Numbered from the stretch's first letter, positions 16,486-25,123 are shown. The stretch is DNA of 51,801 bases from WJMT01 sp964445575 (GCA_964445575.1 CAYULB010000010.1:1-51801), one strand, 5' to 3'. The notes: generated by a model from the sequence alone, not told the origin. Numbers and translations: made by a program.

Positions 16486-17547
16486 GTGAACATGAAAAAA
16501 GGTCAGAATGTAAATGCAGTTCTCAATCCGGTCCGGACTAAGGAAGACCTAAAATTCGAAGACAACCTCCGTCCCTCTACTTTTGAGGAATTTATCGGAC
16601 AGGAAACCATAAAAAAGAAGCTAAATATTTTCATAAAAGCCGCCTTAAAAAGGAAAGAGAATCTTGACCATGTTTTGCTGTACGGACCGCCTGGCCTGGG
16701 AAAGACCAGTCTGGCCTTTATCATCGCCAAACAAATGGGAGGAGGGATCAAACCCACTTCCGGTCCTGTCATAGAAAAAATCGGAGACCTTTCTGCGATT
16801 CTCACAAACCTGCAGAATAATGAAATCCTTTTTATTGATGAAATCCACCGCCTCCATCCTTCTGTGGAAGAAATCCTTTATTCAGCCATGGAAGACTACA
16901 GTCTGGATATTGTTATTGGCCAGGGACCCTCCGCCCGCAGTCACAAACTCAAACTAAAGAAATTCACTCTTATCGGGGCTACTACTCGGGCAGGACACAT
17001 CACCGCTCCTTTGAGAAGTCGATTCGGCATTATAAACCGGCTGGACTATTATCACGAAAAACATCTAAAAAACATAATCAAAAGGTCTGCCTCTATTCTA
17101 AATGTGAGCATCACTGAAAAAGGAGCCCATCAAATCGCAAAACGCTCCAGAGGAACTCCCAGAGTTGCCAACAGACTGCTGCGAAGAGTGAGGGATTATG
17201 CAGATGTCATAGCAGAGGGGAAAATAACTTCAGATGAAGCTGTTAAAGCCATGGATATGATGGAAGTTGATTCCATGGGATTGGATGATGTGGATAGGAA
17301 AATCTTATCAACCATCATTGAGAATTTCTCAGGTGGGCCTGTGGGAATCAATACCATTTCCGCAGCCATAGATGAAGAAAAAGATACCATTGAATCCATT
17401 TATGAGCCTTTTTTAATGCGCATAGGATTTCTGGAACGAACCACCAGAGGCCGATGCGCCACAAAAAAAGCTTACCTGCACTTGGGCTATAAAACCGGCC
17501 CATCTACACCCCAGGAAAGCTTGTTCAAAAACGACCCAGAGTCATGA
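16486..17547 (+). CDS. ruvB: Holliday junction helicase motor RuvB
   Basis: A 353-residue AAA+ ATPase that drives branch migration with RuvA. Walker A GPPGLGKT is at 67-74, Walker B FIDE ends at 119, followed by the GATTRAG sensor, the arginine finger in SRFG, and a C-terminal winged helix. The GTG at 16486 has AGAAG six bases upstream; an ATG two codons later (16492) is the alternative. The 127-base gap before it includes a small perfect palindrome at 16429-16441 (GATATT G AATATC). Confidence 0.95.
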   Translation: MNMKKGQNVNAVLNPVRTKEDLKFEDNLRPSTFEEFIGQETIKKKLNIFIKAALKRKENLDHVLLYGPPGLGKTSLAFIIAKQMGGGIKPTSGPVIEKIGDLSAILTNLQNNEILFIDEIHRLHPSVEEILYSAMEDYSLDIVIGQGPSARSHKLKLKKFTLIGATTRAGHITAPLRSRFGIINRLDYYHEKHLKNIIKRSASILNVSITEKGAHQIAKRSRGTPRVANRLLRRVRDYADVIAEGKITSDEAVKAMDMMEVDSMGLDDVDRKILSTIIENFSGGPVGINTISAAIDEEKDTIESIYEPFLMRIGFLERTTRGRCATKKAYLHLGYKTGPSTPQESLFKNDPES

Positions 17548-17578
17548 CCAAAACCTGAAAAATCTTCTGAACAATTTA

Positions 17579-18610
17579 ATGAGATTAAAAGATTTTGACT
17601 ATTATCTTCCCAAAGAATTGATCGCTCAAAAACCTCTTCCAAAAAGAGAGAATTCCCGGATGATGCTGGTGGATAGAGAAAGCCAAGAAATCAAACACTC
17701 CCGATTTAAAGAATTCCCAGAATACCTTCAAAAAAACAATCTTTTGGTTTTTAATGACACCAAGGTCATTCCTTCTAGAGCCTGGGGAAAGAAAGGAAGA
17801 AAAGAAATAGAATTTCTTTTCTTAAAAGAATCCAAACCAAAAACCTGGGAGGTCCTGTGCCGGCCCGCCAAAAATGTCAAACAAGGTGATCGAATTACTT
17901 TTTCGCCTTCTTTGAAAGGAGAAGTCATAAGAATTGGTTCTGAAGGAAAGAGGGTGCTCCATTTTTCAACAAATATGGTGGCCGATGAACTCCAGAAAAT
18001 TGGCTATGCCCCTCTTCCCCCATATATAAAAAGGGGTAAATCAAAAAAAGATCTCAAAGATTTTGATTTGGAAAGGTATCAGACTGTTTATGCCAAAAAA
18101 CAGGGTTCAGTGGCTGCTCCCACAGCAGGCCTTCATTTTACTGAGGAGATTTTAGAAAAGATCAAAAACAAAGGCATTCCTTACACCAGCATCACTCTTG
18201 ATGTAGGGCTGGCAACTTTTCAGCCAGTCAGAGTTGAAAACATAGAGAATCACAAAATGCTCAGAGAAAATTTCTTTATCAGTCAGGAATCAGCTCAGAT
18301 GATCCAAAAGGCCAAGAGGGAGTCAAAGCCCGTGGTCTCAATAGGCACTACTACCGTAAGAGCCCTGGAAAGTGCTGCGGGAAAAAATGGGATTAAATCA
18401 GGCTCTCACTCCACAGACCTGTTCATTTATCCGGGATATCAATTCAAAATCATAGACCGGCTTCTGACAAACTTTCATCTTCCCTGTTCCACCCTGCTGA
18501 TGCTCACAGCTGCCTTTGCTGGGTATGACCTTCTCAGGAAGGCTTATGAAGAAGCAGTAAAGAGAAGATATAGATTTTTCAGCTACGGCGACTGCATGTA
18601 CATAAGGTGA
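17579..18610 (+). CDS. queA: S-adenosylmethionine:tRNA ribosyltransferase-isomerase QueA
   Basis: A 343-residue enzyme that moves the ribosyl part of SAM onto preQ1 in tRNA, giving epoxyqueuosine. Conserved blocks seen: YYLPKELIAQKPL at the start, PPYIKR, the GSVAAPTAGLHFT motif, LDVGLATFQPV, and TNFHLPCSTLLML near the end. It is full length. It sits directly after ruvB, as in many bacteria; no other queuosine genes are in this window. No clear Shine-Dalgarno precedes the ATG. Confidence 0.95.
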   Translation: MRLKDFDYYLPKELIAQKPLPKRENSRMMLVDRESQEIKHSRFKEFPEYLQKNNLLVFNDTKVIPSRAWGKKGRKEIEFLFLKESKPKTWEVLCRPAKNVKQGDRITFSPSLKGEVIRIGSEGKRVLHFSTNMVADELQKIGYAPLPPYIKRGKSKKDLKDFDLERYQTVYAKKQGSVAAPTAGLHFTEEILEKIKNKGIPYTSITLDVGLATFQPVRVENIENHKMLRENFFISQESAQMIQKAKRESKPVVSIGTTTVRALESAAGKNGIKSGSHSTDLFIYPGYQFKIIDRLLTNFHLPCSTLLMLTAAFAGYDLLRKAYEEAVKRRYRFFSYGDCMYIR

Positions 18611-18626
18611 AAATCAGGTATGGCTT
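18606..18626 (+). repeat. Copy 2 of a 21-base dispersed repeat
   Basis: Matches the minus strand of 14305-14325 with one mismatch at position 8 (A here, T there). Its first five bases are the end of queA including the stop codon; the rest is intergenic. Confidence 0.45.
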
Positions 18627-18692
18627 AGCTTTCGGATAGATTTTTAACGCCATGCTAATCGTGAAACTTAAGTCTGGCTTGTATTTTTAGTT

Positions 18693-18721
18693 TTGACAAA
18701 AGAAGCGGGCTGTCATATAAA
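18693..18721 (+). promoter_or_regulatory. Strong candidate sigma-70 promoter
   Basis: Perfect TTGACA (18693-18698), 17 bases, then TATAAA (18716-18721). Transcription would start near 18728, just before the AAGGA site at 18736-18740 and the ATG at 18750. It is the best -35/-10 pair in the window. Confidence 0.6.
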
Positions 18722-18749
18722 GGAATAAAATGAAAAAGGATTGTACCGG

Positions 18750-19106
18750 ATGAATAAAGAAGAACAGGATCAACTGGATCCCGCAGAAAAAGAAAAGCTG
18801 GATAACATACTGCGCGACCGCACAGACGCAGAAGTTTTTAAAATCACCATTGAATTCGGATACAAGCCCACCAAAAAATACCAAAAAGCTGTGGAAATTT
18901 CAAAAAAACTCCCCACCTATACGGAAAGTGGAACCGGCGAGAGAATACGCCACTCTGTGACCTTCACTCCCAAGGAAGCAGAGAGCTTATTCCAGGTTTT
19001 CAATATTGTGGTTGACTGGGAAAAAACAGATATTTATGTCAATCACAAAAAACTTCCTTATGCCCATTCTCTTTGGGTTCCTCTTATGTGGTTTTACAGG
19101 GTCTGA
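18750..19106 (+). CDS. Small soluble protein of unknown function
   Basis: A 118-residue protein I do not recognise. The first 35 residues are highly charged and helical. The middle has FGYKPTKKYQKAVEISKKLP and a basic/hydroxyl segment, and the end is rich in aromatic residues (HSLWVPLMWFYRV). There are no Cys, signal peptide or membrane segment. It has its own strong promoter and an AAGGA site nine bases before ATG 18750; a TTG at 18741 is a poorer start. A seven-codon frame starting at 18730 ends in an ATGA overlap with this start, but the predicted transcript would begin just before it, so I think that is chance. It converges on tryptophanase. Confidence 0.7.
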   Translation: MNKEEQDQLDPAEKEKLDNILRDRTDAEVFKITIEFGYKPTKKYQKAVEISKKLPTYTESGTGERIRHSVTFTPKEAESLFQVFNIVVDWEKTDIYVNHKKLPYAHSLWVPLMWFYRV

Positions 19107-19117
19107 AAAATATTCAC

Positions 19118-20503
19118 CTACTTGAGCTCTTCCATTTTTACTGTAAAATGACGCAGATAAGGGGCCTCTTGGACTATCCTGAAACCTTTGATATGACGGC
19201 GCTTTTTATAGGTCTGAATCACAGCATTGGCAATGAAATTGAGATGAGAAAGAGTATAGACTCTCCGGGGAATGGCAAGCCGCACCAGCTCCAGTCGCGG
19301 AAAGGTCTCTTTCCCGGTCTCTGGATCTTTTTTCCCAAACATAACTCCACCGATTCCAACGGATCTGATTCCTGCTTTCCGGTAAAGAGCAACGGTTAAC
19401 GCCCAAGCAGGATATTCATTTCGTGGAATATGGGGAAGAAATCGGTCTCCCATCAAATAAACAGCATGACCTCCAGGAGGAGCATACAAAGGAATTCCTT
19501 CTTTTTTAAGGATTCCCCATAAGTATCTAATCTGGCCAATTCGGTATTCTAAATACCTCGGGTCCAGAACTTCTTTTAGGCCCCGTGCTACGGCTTCCAG
19601 GTCGCGCCCAGCCAGACCTCCGTAGGTGGCAAACCCCTCGCTTCTGATCAAATTGTACTTGAGCTTTTCGGCCAGCTCATCGTCATTTACTGCCACAAAT
19701 CCTCCTATATTGACCAGTGCATCTTTTTTAGCGCTCATAGTAGCCCCATCAGCATAAGAAAACACCTCTTTTACGATTTTAAATATGGATTTATGAGAAT
19801 ACCCAGGCTCATATTTCTTTATAAAATAGGCATTTTCAGCAAAACGGCAGGCATCCAGATAAAAAGGAATTCCATGTTCCCGGCAGACCCGGTTCACCTC
19901 TTTGATGTTCCCTAAAGAGACTGGCTGTCCTCCCCCGCTGTTATTGGTAATGGTGACCATGACAAAAGGGATGTTCTCTGGTTTTTTTTCTCTGATAAAC
20001 TCCTCTAATTTCTGGATATCCATATCTCCTTTAAAAGGGACATCTGCATCCGGGTCATAAGCGTTTTCCTGGACCAAATCAGCACACTCCACTCCCCTGA
20101 ACTCAAGATTAGCTCTGGTAGTATCAAAATGGATGTTATTGGGAACAAAATCTCCCTTTTGAGTGCTCACTTCAAAAAGAATCCTTTCTGCTGCCCTTCC
20201 TTGATGAGTGGGGATCACATGTTTAAAGCCAAAAATTTCCTGAACCGTTTTTTTGAAATGATAAAAATTGCGGGAACCTGCGTAGGACTCATCTCCGGTC
20301 ATGATACCAGCCCATTGACTGTCGCTCATGGCAGAAGTCCCGCTGTCAGTCAATAAATCGATGAAAACTTTTTCTGAAGGAATGGTGAATACATTATAGC
20401 CAGAATCCGCCAGAGCTTTTTCTCTTTGGCTCTGACTGAGTTTTTGAATCGGTTCAATGGTTTTAATTTTATAAGGCTCTAAGGGATAATCATATTCGCT
20501 CAC
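19118..20503 (-). CDS. tnaA: Tryptophanase
   Basis: A 461-residue PLP-dependent beta-eliminating lyase, splitting tryptophan to indole, pyruvate and ammonia. The PLP lysine is K260 in SAKKDALVN. Family blocks AMSDSQWAG and PTHQGRAAE are intact. Tyrosine phenol-lyase is the close alternative, but its diagnostic Arg (R381 in Citrobacter) is Ile 384 here, and its Phe near the C-terminus is His 452 in LRHFT, as in tryptophanase. The start is GTG 20503, with AGGAGG five bases upstream; a TTG one codon earlier is too close. No TnaC-like leader is seen. It probably feeds amino-acid fermentation together with iorAB, 7 kb away. Confidence 0.87.
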   Translation of the reverse strand: MSEYDYPLEPYKIKTIEPIQKLSQSQREKALADSGYNVFTIPSEKVFIDLLTDSGTSAMSDSQWAGIMTGDESYAGSRNFYHFKKTVQEIFGFKHVIPTHQGRAAERILFEVSTQKGDFVPNNIHFDTTRANLEFRGVECADLVQENAYDPDADVPFKGDMDIQKLEEFIREKKPENIPFVMVTITNNSGGGQPVSLGNIKEVNRVCREHGIPFYLDACRFAENAYFIKKYEPGYSHKSIFKIVKEVFSYADGATMSAKKDALVNIGGFVAVNDDELAEKLKYNLIRSEGFATYGGLAGRDLEAVARGLKEVLDPRYLEYRIGQIRYLWGILKKEGIPLYAPPGGHAVYLMGDRFLPHIPRNEYPAWALTVALYRKAGIRSVGIGGVMFGKKDPETGKETFPRLELVRLAIPRRVYTLSHLNFIANAVIQTYKKRRHIKGFRIVQEAPYLRHFTVKMEELK

Positions 20504-20539
20504 CAATTCCTCCTTTATATTCCTTACTATTCTTGGGTT

Positions 20540-21439
20540 CTAAAAAGAAACCAGGTTCTTAAACTCCTCATATCGTTCATTGATTTCCGGCAGAGTCACT
20601 GACTTGAGACGCGCTGTGCCGAAATCTTCTATGGTGAAAGAAGCCATAACACTTCCATAAACAGCCGCTTTTCGAATGTCTTTCTCTTCAAAAGAATTGA
20701 CCTTGTCTAAATAACCCAAAAATCCGCCTGCAAAACTGTCTCCAGCCCCTGTGGGGTCCACCACCTCTTCACACGGGTGAGCCAGCATACCAGAGATAAA
20801 GTCTTTTTCTAAAATGATCACTCCGTGTTCTCCTTTTTTGATCACCACAAAAGATGGACCCTGTCTCAAGAGTTTTCTTCCTGCTTTAATGAGATTGCTC
20901 TCTCTGGTTATCTTTTTGACCTCTTCATCATTGCCAAAAAATATATCTACTCTTTCAATCACTTCTAAGAGCGATTCATGCTTCTGATTTATATACAGAT
21001 TGATGGTATCCATGGCCGTGAGTTTGGGACTTTTCGCCTGTAATAGGACATCCAATTGAAGTTCCGGGTCAATGGTTCCCAGAAAGACAATATCCGCTTC
21101 CCTGTAATCCGGGGGCAGTTCAGGCCTGAAATCTTGAAATACGTTTATTTCTGTTTTAAGGGTAGTCCTCTGGTTTGGATCCTCTCCATAACGACCCTCC
21201 CAGAAGAAAGTTTTCCCCTTTTTCAGGGTCAGTCCTCTGGTATCTATTCCTTTTCTATTGAATTCTTCTATCATCTGTTTAGGAAAATCTTCTCCTGCCA
21301 CTGACACGATTTTGGTCTCTGTAAAATAGCTGGCTGCTAATGAAGCATAGGAACAAGACCCCCCGACAATTTTCTCTCTTCTCTCAAAAGGAGTTTCTAT
21401 GGTGTCAAAAGCAATGGATCCTACAATAACTAAACTCAT
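20540..21439 (-). CDS. PfkB family sugar or nucleoside kinase
   Basis: A 299-residue ribokinase-fold kinase. The N-terminal GG motif is GGSCSYAS and the C-terminal signature is DPTGAGDSFAGG, with catalytic base D234. Its start overlaps the mtnP stop (ATGA), so the two are co-translated. That pairing suggests it phosphorylates a product or relative of methylthioadenosine breakdown, such as a nucleoside or a ribose derivative. It lacks the size and motifs of the MtnK methylthioribose kinase family. The substrate is inferred only. Confidence 0.82.
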   Translation of the reverse strand: MSLVIVGSIAFDTIETPFERREKIVGGSCSYASLAASYFTETKIVSVAGEDFPKQMIEEFNRKGIDTRGLTLKKGKTFFWEGRYGEDPNQRTTLKTEINVFQDFRPELPPDYREADIVFLGTIDPELQLDVLLQAKSPKLTAMDTINLYINQKHESLLEVIERVDIFFGNDEEVKKITRESNLIKAGRKLLRQGPSFVVIKKGEHGVIILEKDFISGMLAHPCEEVVDPTGAGDSFAGGFLGYLDKVNSFEEKDIRKAAVYGSVMASFTIEDFGTARLKSVTLPEINERYEEFKNLVSF

Positions 21440-22350
21440 CTTTTTTCTCCCTTCTGTTCGAATTTTAAATATTTTCGGACAATAAGATCTAGTTTTTTTC
21501 TGGTAGAAACCGGTATTTTACTGGGGTCAGTGACAATGCAGTTTTTTAAGGCATCCTGGCACTCACATTCCTTTCCCCTGCTTTCTGGAATGGCTTTTAC
21601 AGCTTCCTTTATTATCCTTTTTGCATTTATGACATTCTTTTTCATGTTGTCTAAAATCATTTCCACAGAAACATGGCCTTCTGTCTCATGCCATACATCA
21701 TAATCAGTGACCATACTTATGCTGGCATAGCATATCTCAGCCTCCCGGCACAACTTCGCTTCAGTGGCACTGGTCATGCCAATCACATCACACCCCCATT
21801 TCCGGTAGATTTGGGACTCAGCAATGGTTGAAAAATGAGGTCCCTGGATACAGATATAAATTCCTTTCTTATGGATTCTGAGTCCTAAATTTTTGCCGGT
21901 TTTATATAAATAATCCGACAGTTCCAAGCATACAGGTTCAGCAAATCCAATATGAGCGACCAGACCTTTTCCAAAAAAAGTATTTTCCCTAAAAGTTTTA
22001 TCATAGAACTGATCTGGCAGAACAATATCTGTAGGTTTTATTTCCTCCTTAAGAGAGCCAACGGAATTGACTGAAAGGATGCGTTTGGTTCCGAGCATTT
22101 TGAATCCATAAATATTAGCCCTGTAATTTATTTCTGACGGAGACAGTCTGTGTCCTCGGCCGTGCCGGCTGAGAAAAGCTATCTTTTTACTTCTTAGGTT
22201 CCCCATAATGTAAGCATCTGAAGGCCATCCAAAGGGAGTTTTCACCTCCACGGTCTTGAGGTTCTCTATCCCCTCCATATCATAAAGGCCCGTGCCTCCC
22301 AGAATACCGATGTCAACAGAGGGCTGGTTGATGTCTTTAATATCAGTCAT
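21436..22350 (-). CDS. mtnP: S-methyl-5'-thioadenosine phosphorylase
   Basis: A 304-residue purine nucleoside phosphorylase-type enzyme that splits methylthioadenosine with phosphate into adenine and methylthioribose 1-phosphate. The markers are GGTGLYDMEG near the start, the phosphate-binding SRHGRGH, NYRANIYGFK, NSVGSL, and the ATDYDxW-like TDYDVWH near the purine site. The protein is about 30 residues longer than many homologues, with a C-terminal helix. A strong AAGGAGG precedes the ATG. Specificity for methylthioadenosine over other purine nucleosides is likely but not certain. Confidence 0.88.
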   Translation of the reverse strand: MTDIKDINQPSVDIGILGGTGLYDMEGIENLKTVEVKTPFGWPSDAYIMGNLRSKKIAFLSRHGRGHRLSPSEINYRANIYGFKMLGTKRILSVNSVGSLKEEIKPTDIVLPDQFYDKTFRENTFFGKGLVAHIGFAEPVCLELSDYLYKTGKNLGLRIHKKGIYICIQGPHFSTIAESQIYRKWGCDVIGMTSATEAKLCREAEICYASISMVTDYDVWHETEGHVSVEMILDNMKKNVINAKRIIKEAVKAIPESRGKECECQDALKNCIVTDPSKIPVSTRKKLDLIVRKYLKFEQKGEKR

Positions 22351-22558
22351 TTTTCTTTGCCTCCTTGAATCATGATGGATGAATCTAAAGAATAATCCAA
22401 AGTGATAGAAGTTTAGTATAATTTATAATTATTGAAAATTGAAATCAAGAAATTAAGTAAAAAGGATATTAATGGAAAAGGAAAACAAGTTTCTCAATCT
22501 GTTTTCATGCTTGAGGTTTGAGCATAATTCAGTTATTCTATTGTCCAAGGAAAATATC

Positions 22559-23317
22559 ATGGATAACAAGAATCCTTATTCTCAAGCAGCACGTCTGCTC
22601 TCCAAAGCAAGTCAAATCATCGCGTTTACAGGCTCTGGCATATCCGCTGAATCAGGGATACCTACTTTTCGAGGAAAGGATGGTCTGTGGAAAAAATTCA
22701 GAGCCCAGGACCTGGCCACTCCCAGTGCTTTTGCGGAAAATCCCAAGCTTGTTTGGGAGTGGTATGACTGGCGGAGAGGAATTATAGCAGAGAAAGAGCC
22801 AAATCCCGGACATAAAACTTTGGCTCAATGGGAAGGCCTTTTCTCATCTCTTCATGTGATTACCCAAAATATAGACGGACTTCACCAGAAAGCAGGCTCA
22901 AAAAAAATCATTGAGCTTCACGGCGATATATGGAAATTAAGATGCACGAAAGAGGGAACAGTCATCGAAGATCACACCACTCCCCTTAAGGAGCTCCCTC
23001 CTAAGTGCGCTGAATGCGGAGCTCTGGCAAGACCTCATGTCGTGTGGTTTGGAGAAGCACTGGATCGGAACCTACTTGAGAAAGCAGTCCAATTAAGTTC
23101 AGAAGCCGATCTAATGTTTGTCATAGGCACTTCTGCCTTAGTGTATCCAGCCGCTTCTATTCCTTTTACTGCAATGGATTCAGGGGCAAAAATTATTGAA
23201 ATAAATCCTGAATCAACCCCTCTTACTCCTCATGCAGATATCAGCATTAGAGGGAAAGCAGGCGATATCCTTCCCAAAATATCCCAAACACTGAAAGAGA
23301 AAATAAAACCAGCCTGA
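22559..23317 (+). CDS. cobB: Sirtuin (NAD-dependent protein deacylase), class III type
   Basis: A 252-residue Sir2 enzyme removing acyl groups from lysine using NAD. The NAD motif TGSGISAESGIPTFRG is at 24-39, TQNIDGLH at 102-109, and the catalytic H121 is in ELHGD. The Y69-x-x-R72 pair is the class III mark for succinyl or malonyl lysine. The zinc site shows only C129, C150 and C153. ATG 22559 has AAGGA seven bases upstream and matches homologue starts; an ATG at 22472 with its own AAGGA site would add 29 unconserved residues. A TATAAT lies at 22417-22422 without a clear -35. Confidence 0.9.
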   Translation: MDNKNPYSQAARLLSKASQIIAFTGSGISAESGIPTFRGKDGLWKKFRAQDLATPSAFAENPKLVWEWYDWRRGIIAEKEPNPGHKTLAQWEGLFSSLHVITQNIDGLHQKAGSKKIIELHGDIWKLRCTKEGTVIEDHTTPLKELPPKCAECGALARPHVVWFGEALDRNLLEKAVQLSSEADLMFVIGTSALVYPAASIPFTAMDSGAKIIEINPESTPLTPHADISIRGKAGDILPKISQTLKEKIKPA

Positions 23318-23328
23318 GGAAGAATAAA

Positions 23329-24504
23329 ATGAAGTATGTTTATTTTGACATATCATCAGGAATAAGCGGAGACATGACACTGGGAGCCCTTTTGGACTTA
23401 GGGATTGATACAGAGCGGTTTAAGAACAAGATGGCTTCACTTGGTCTTCCCGTTGAAATCAGTATAAAGGAAACCCAGAGAGCCTCTCTCAGGGCATTAA
23501 AAGTGGATGTATCTGTCCAAAGAAAGAATAAAGCATCAAGAAAGTGGACAGACATTGAAAATATTATAGAAAACAGTTCTTTCCCAGAAGCTGTTAAAAA
23601 GAGAGCATCCCTTATATTTAAAAACCTATTTAAAGCTGAAGCCAAAGTTCACGGGAGAGACTTATCAACCACCCACCTTCATGAAGCTGGCGCTGATGAT
23701 GCCATCGTGGATATAATGGGAACCTGCTTTTTAGCCCATGAGCTCAGCATAGAGCAGTTTTATTCATCCCCTTTAAACTTGGGAGGAGGATTCGCCCAGT
23801 CCTCCCACGGGACTTTTCCAGTCCCTCCCCCTGCTGTGGCAGAACTTCTCAAGAATATTCCTGTTTACTCAGAACATATCAAACAAGAACTGGTCACTCC
23901 AACCGGAGCAGCTATTGTTTCCTCGTTAGTGAAAGATTTTTCTTCTTTTCCTGAACTGAGCTATGAAAAGATAGGTTGTGGGGCTGGAGGCAGAGATTTT
24001 AAAGGATTCCCTAATATCTTGAGAGTTTTCTATGGAGAGCTGAGTGAGTATCAGCCTCACAAAAAAATCTATCAAATAGAAACCAATATTGACGATTCAA
24101 ATCCTCAGGTGATTGCGGCATTCCTTGAAAAAGCTCTGAATGCAGGGGCACTGGACGTCTTTTTAACTCCAGTGGTGATGAAGAAAAACCGGCTGGCGAC
24201 AAAATTGACCCTGCTCACAGAATCCAATAAAATAGATATCTTAACAGCTCTTGTGTTTGAAGAAACCAGCTCTATTGGCCTGAGATATTTTCCGGTAAAA
24301 AGAGAAGTTCTCAAGCGGAAAAAAATCAGGGTGAAAGTCATGGGAGAGACGGTTTCCATCAAAGCAGCTGAGTTCAAAGGAAAACTGATTAATATCCAGC
24401 CGGAGTTTTCCGACTGCAAAAAACTGGCGGACAAAAAGAATTTGCCCCTAAAAAAAGTCATGGAGATGGCTGTGAGCGAATTTTCAATCCGTCATAAAGA
24501 ATAA
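23329..24504 (+). CDS. larC: Nickel pincer cofactor cyclometallase LarC
   Basis: A 391-residue LarC, which inserts nickel into the pincer cofactor of lactate racemase-type enzymes. It begins YFDISSGISGDMTLGALLDLG and contains the His- and acid-rich segment HLHEAGADDAIVDIMG. In Lactobacillus larC is split by a programmed frameshift; here it is one continuous frame. No larA, larB or larE lies in this window. It follows the sirtuin by 11 bases, with a GAGGAA site, so co-transcription is likely. Confidence 0.92.
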   Translation: MKYVYFDISSGISGDMTLGALLDLGIDTERFKNKMASLGLPVEISIKETQRASLRALKVDVSVQRKNKASRKWTDIENIIENSSFPEAVKKRASLIFKNLFKAEAKVHGRDLSTTHLHEAGADDAIVDIMGTCFLAHELSIEQFYSSPLNLGGGFAQSSHGTFPVPPPAVAELLKNIPVYSEHIKQELVTPTGAAIVSSLVKDFSSFPELSYEKIGCGAGGRDFKGFPNILRVFYGELSEYQPHKKIYQIETNIDDSNPQVIAAFLEKALNAGALDVFLTPVVMKKNRLATKLTLLTESNKIDILTALVFEETSSIGLRYFPVKREVLKRKKIRVKVMGETVSIKAAEFKGKLINIQPEFSDCKKLADKKNLPLKKVMEMAVSEFSIRHKE

Positions 24505-24541
24505 AAAAGAATAATGAAGAGATAGATATGAGGAGAAGAAA

Positions 24542-25123
24542 TTGAACCCGAAAAAAATAGAAGAGGGTGTCAAGCTCATTTTGGAAGGAATTGGAGAGAA
24601 CACCAAAAGGCCGGGAATACAGAAAACCCCCCAAAGAGTGGTCTCAATGTTTGAAGAAATTCTGGAAGGCACTGAGAAGGACCCTTCAGAGTTTCTGCAT
24701 CCCATTAAGGGAGAAAAACACGATGAGCTGGTCATCATTAAAAACATACCCTTATATTCAATGTGCGAACACCACCTGCTTCCTTTTGCAGGAGTCGCCC
24801 ATGTAGCTTATATACCCAAAGAAGGCCGCATTGTTGGATTGAGCAAAATTGCCCGTGCTGTAGAGATTTTCTCTAGAAGACTCCAGGTACAGGAAAGGCT
24901 TACCAAACAAATCGCTGATACCATAAACGAAAACTTAAAACCCCTGGGAGTAATGGTAGTCATTGAAGCTGAACACATGTGTATGTCCATGAGAGGAGCC
25001 AAAAAACCAAAATCTTTGACAGTGACATCTGCTGTGAGGGGCTCTTTCCGCACTTCCAGTGCCACGCGAACAGAAGCCATGACTTTAATCAGAGGAGGAT
25101 TAACCAGTGGAAGAGAGACCTAA
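24542..25123 (+). CDS. folE: GTP cyclohydrolase I (FolE)
   Basis: A 193-residue enzyme making dihydroneopterin triphosphate from GTP, the first step to folate or other pterins. The zinc ligands are C75 and H78 in CEHHLLPF, and C147 in HMCMSMRG, so it is the canonical zinc form (FolE1). The start is TTG with a GAGGAG site just upstream; an ATG at 24526 leads only to a five-codon frame. The 3' end overlaps metG by 17 bases. Confidence 0.95.
   Translation: MNPKKIEEGVKLILEGIGENTKRPGIQKTPQRVVSMFEEILEGTEKDPSEFLHPIKGEKHDELVIIKNIPLYSMCEHHLLPFAGVAHVAYIPKEGRIVGLSKIARAVEIFSRRLQVQERLTKQIADTINENLKPLGVMVVIEAEHMCMSMRGAKKPKSLTVTSAVRGSFRTSSATRTEAMTLIRGGLTSGRET

Noticed and set aside
18730..18753. Seven-codon leader peptide overlapping the start at 18750
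   Set aside because: The predicted transcript begins near 18728, downstream of the mini-frame's own AAGGA, so it would have no ribosome-binding site; it has no attenuator-like structure after it.
19118..20503. Tyrosine phenol-lyase
   Set aside because: Two specificity positions match tryptophanase (Ile 384, His 452) and not the Arg and Phe of tyrosine phenol-lyase.
22559..23317. Sir2 protein as a defence gene (SIR2-containing anti-phage systems)
   Set aside because: It is a normal-length single-domain CobB-type enzyme with YxxR, next to larC and folE, without HerA-like or Argonaute partners.
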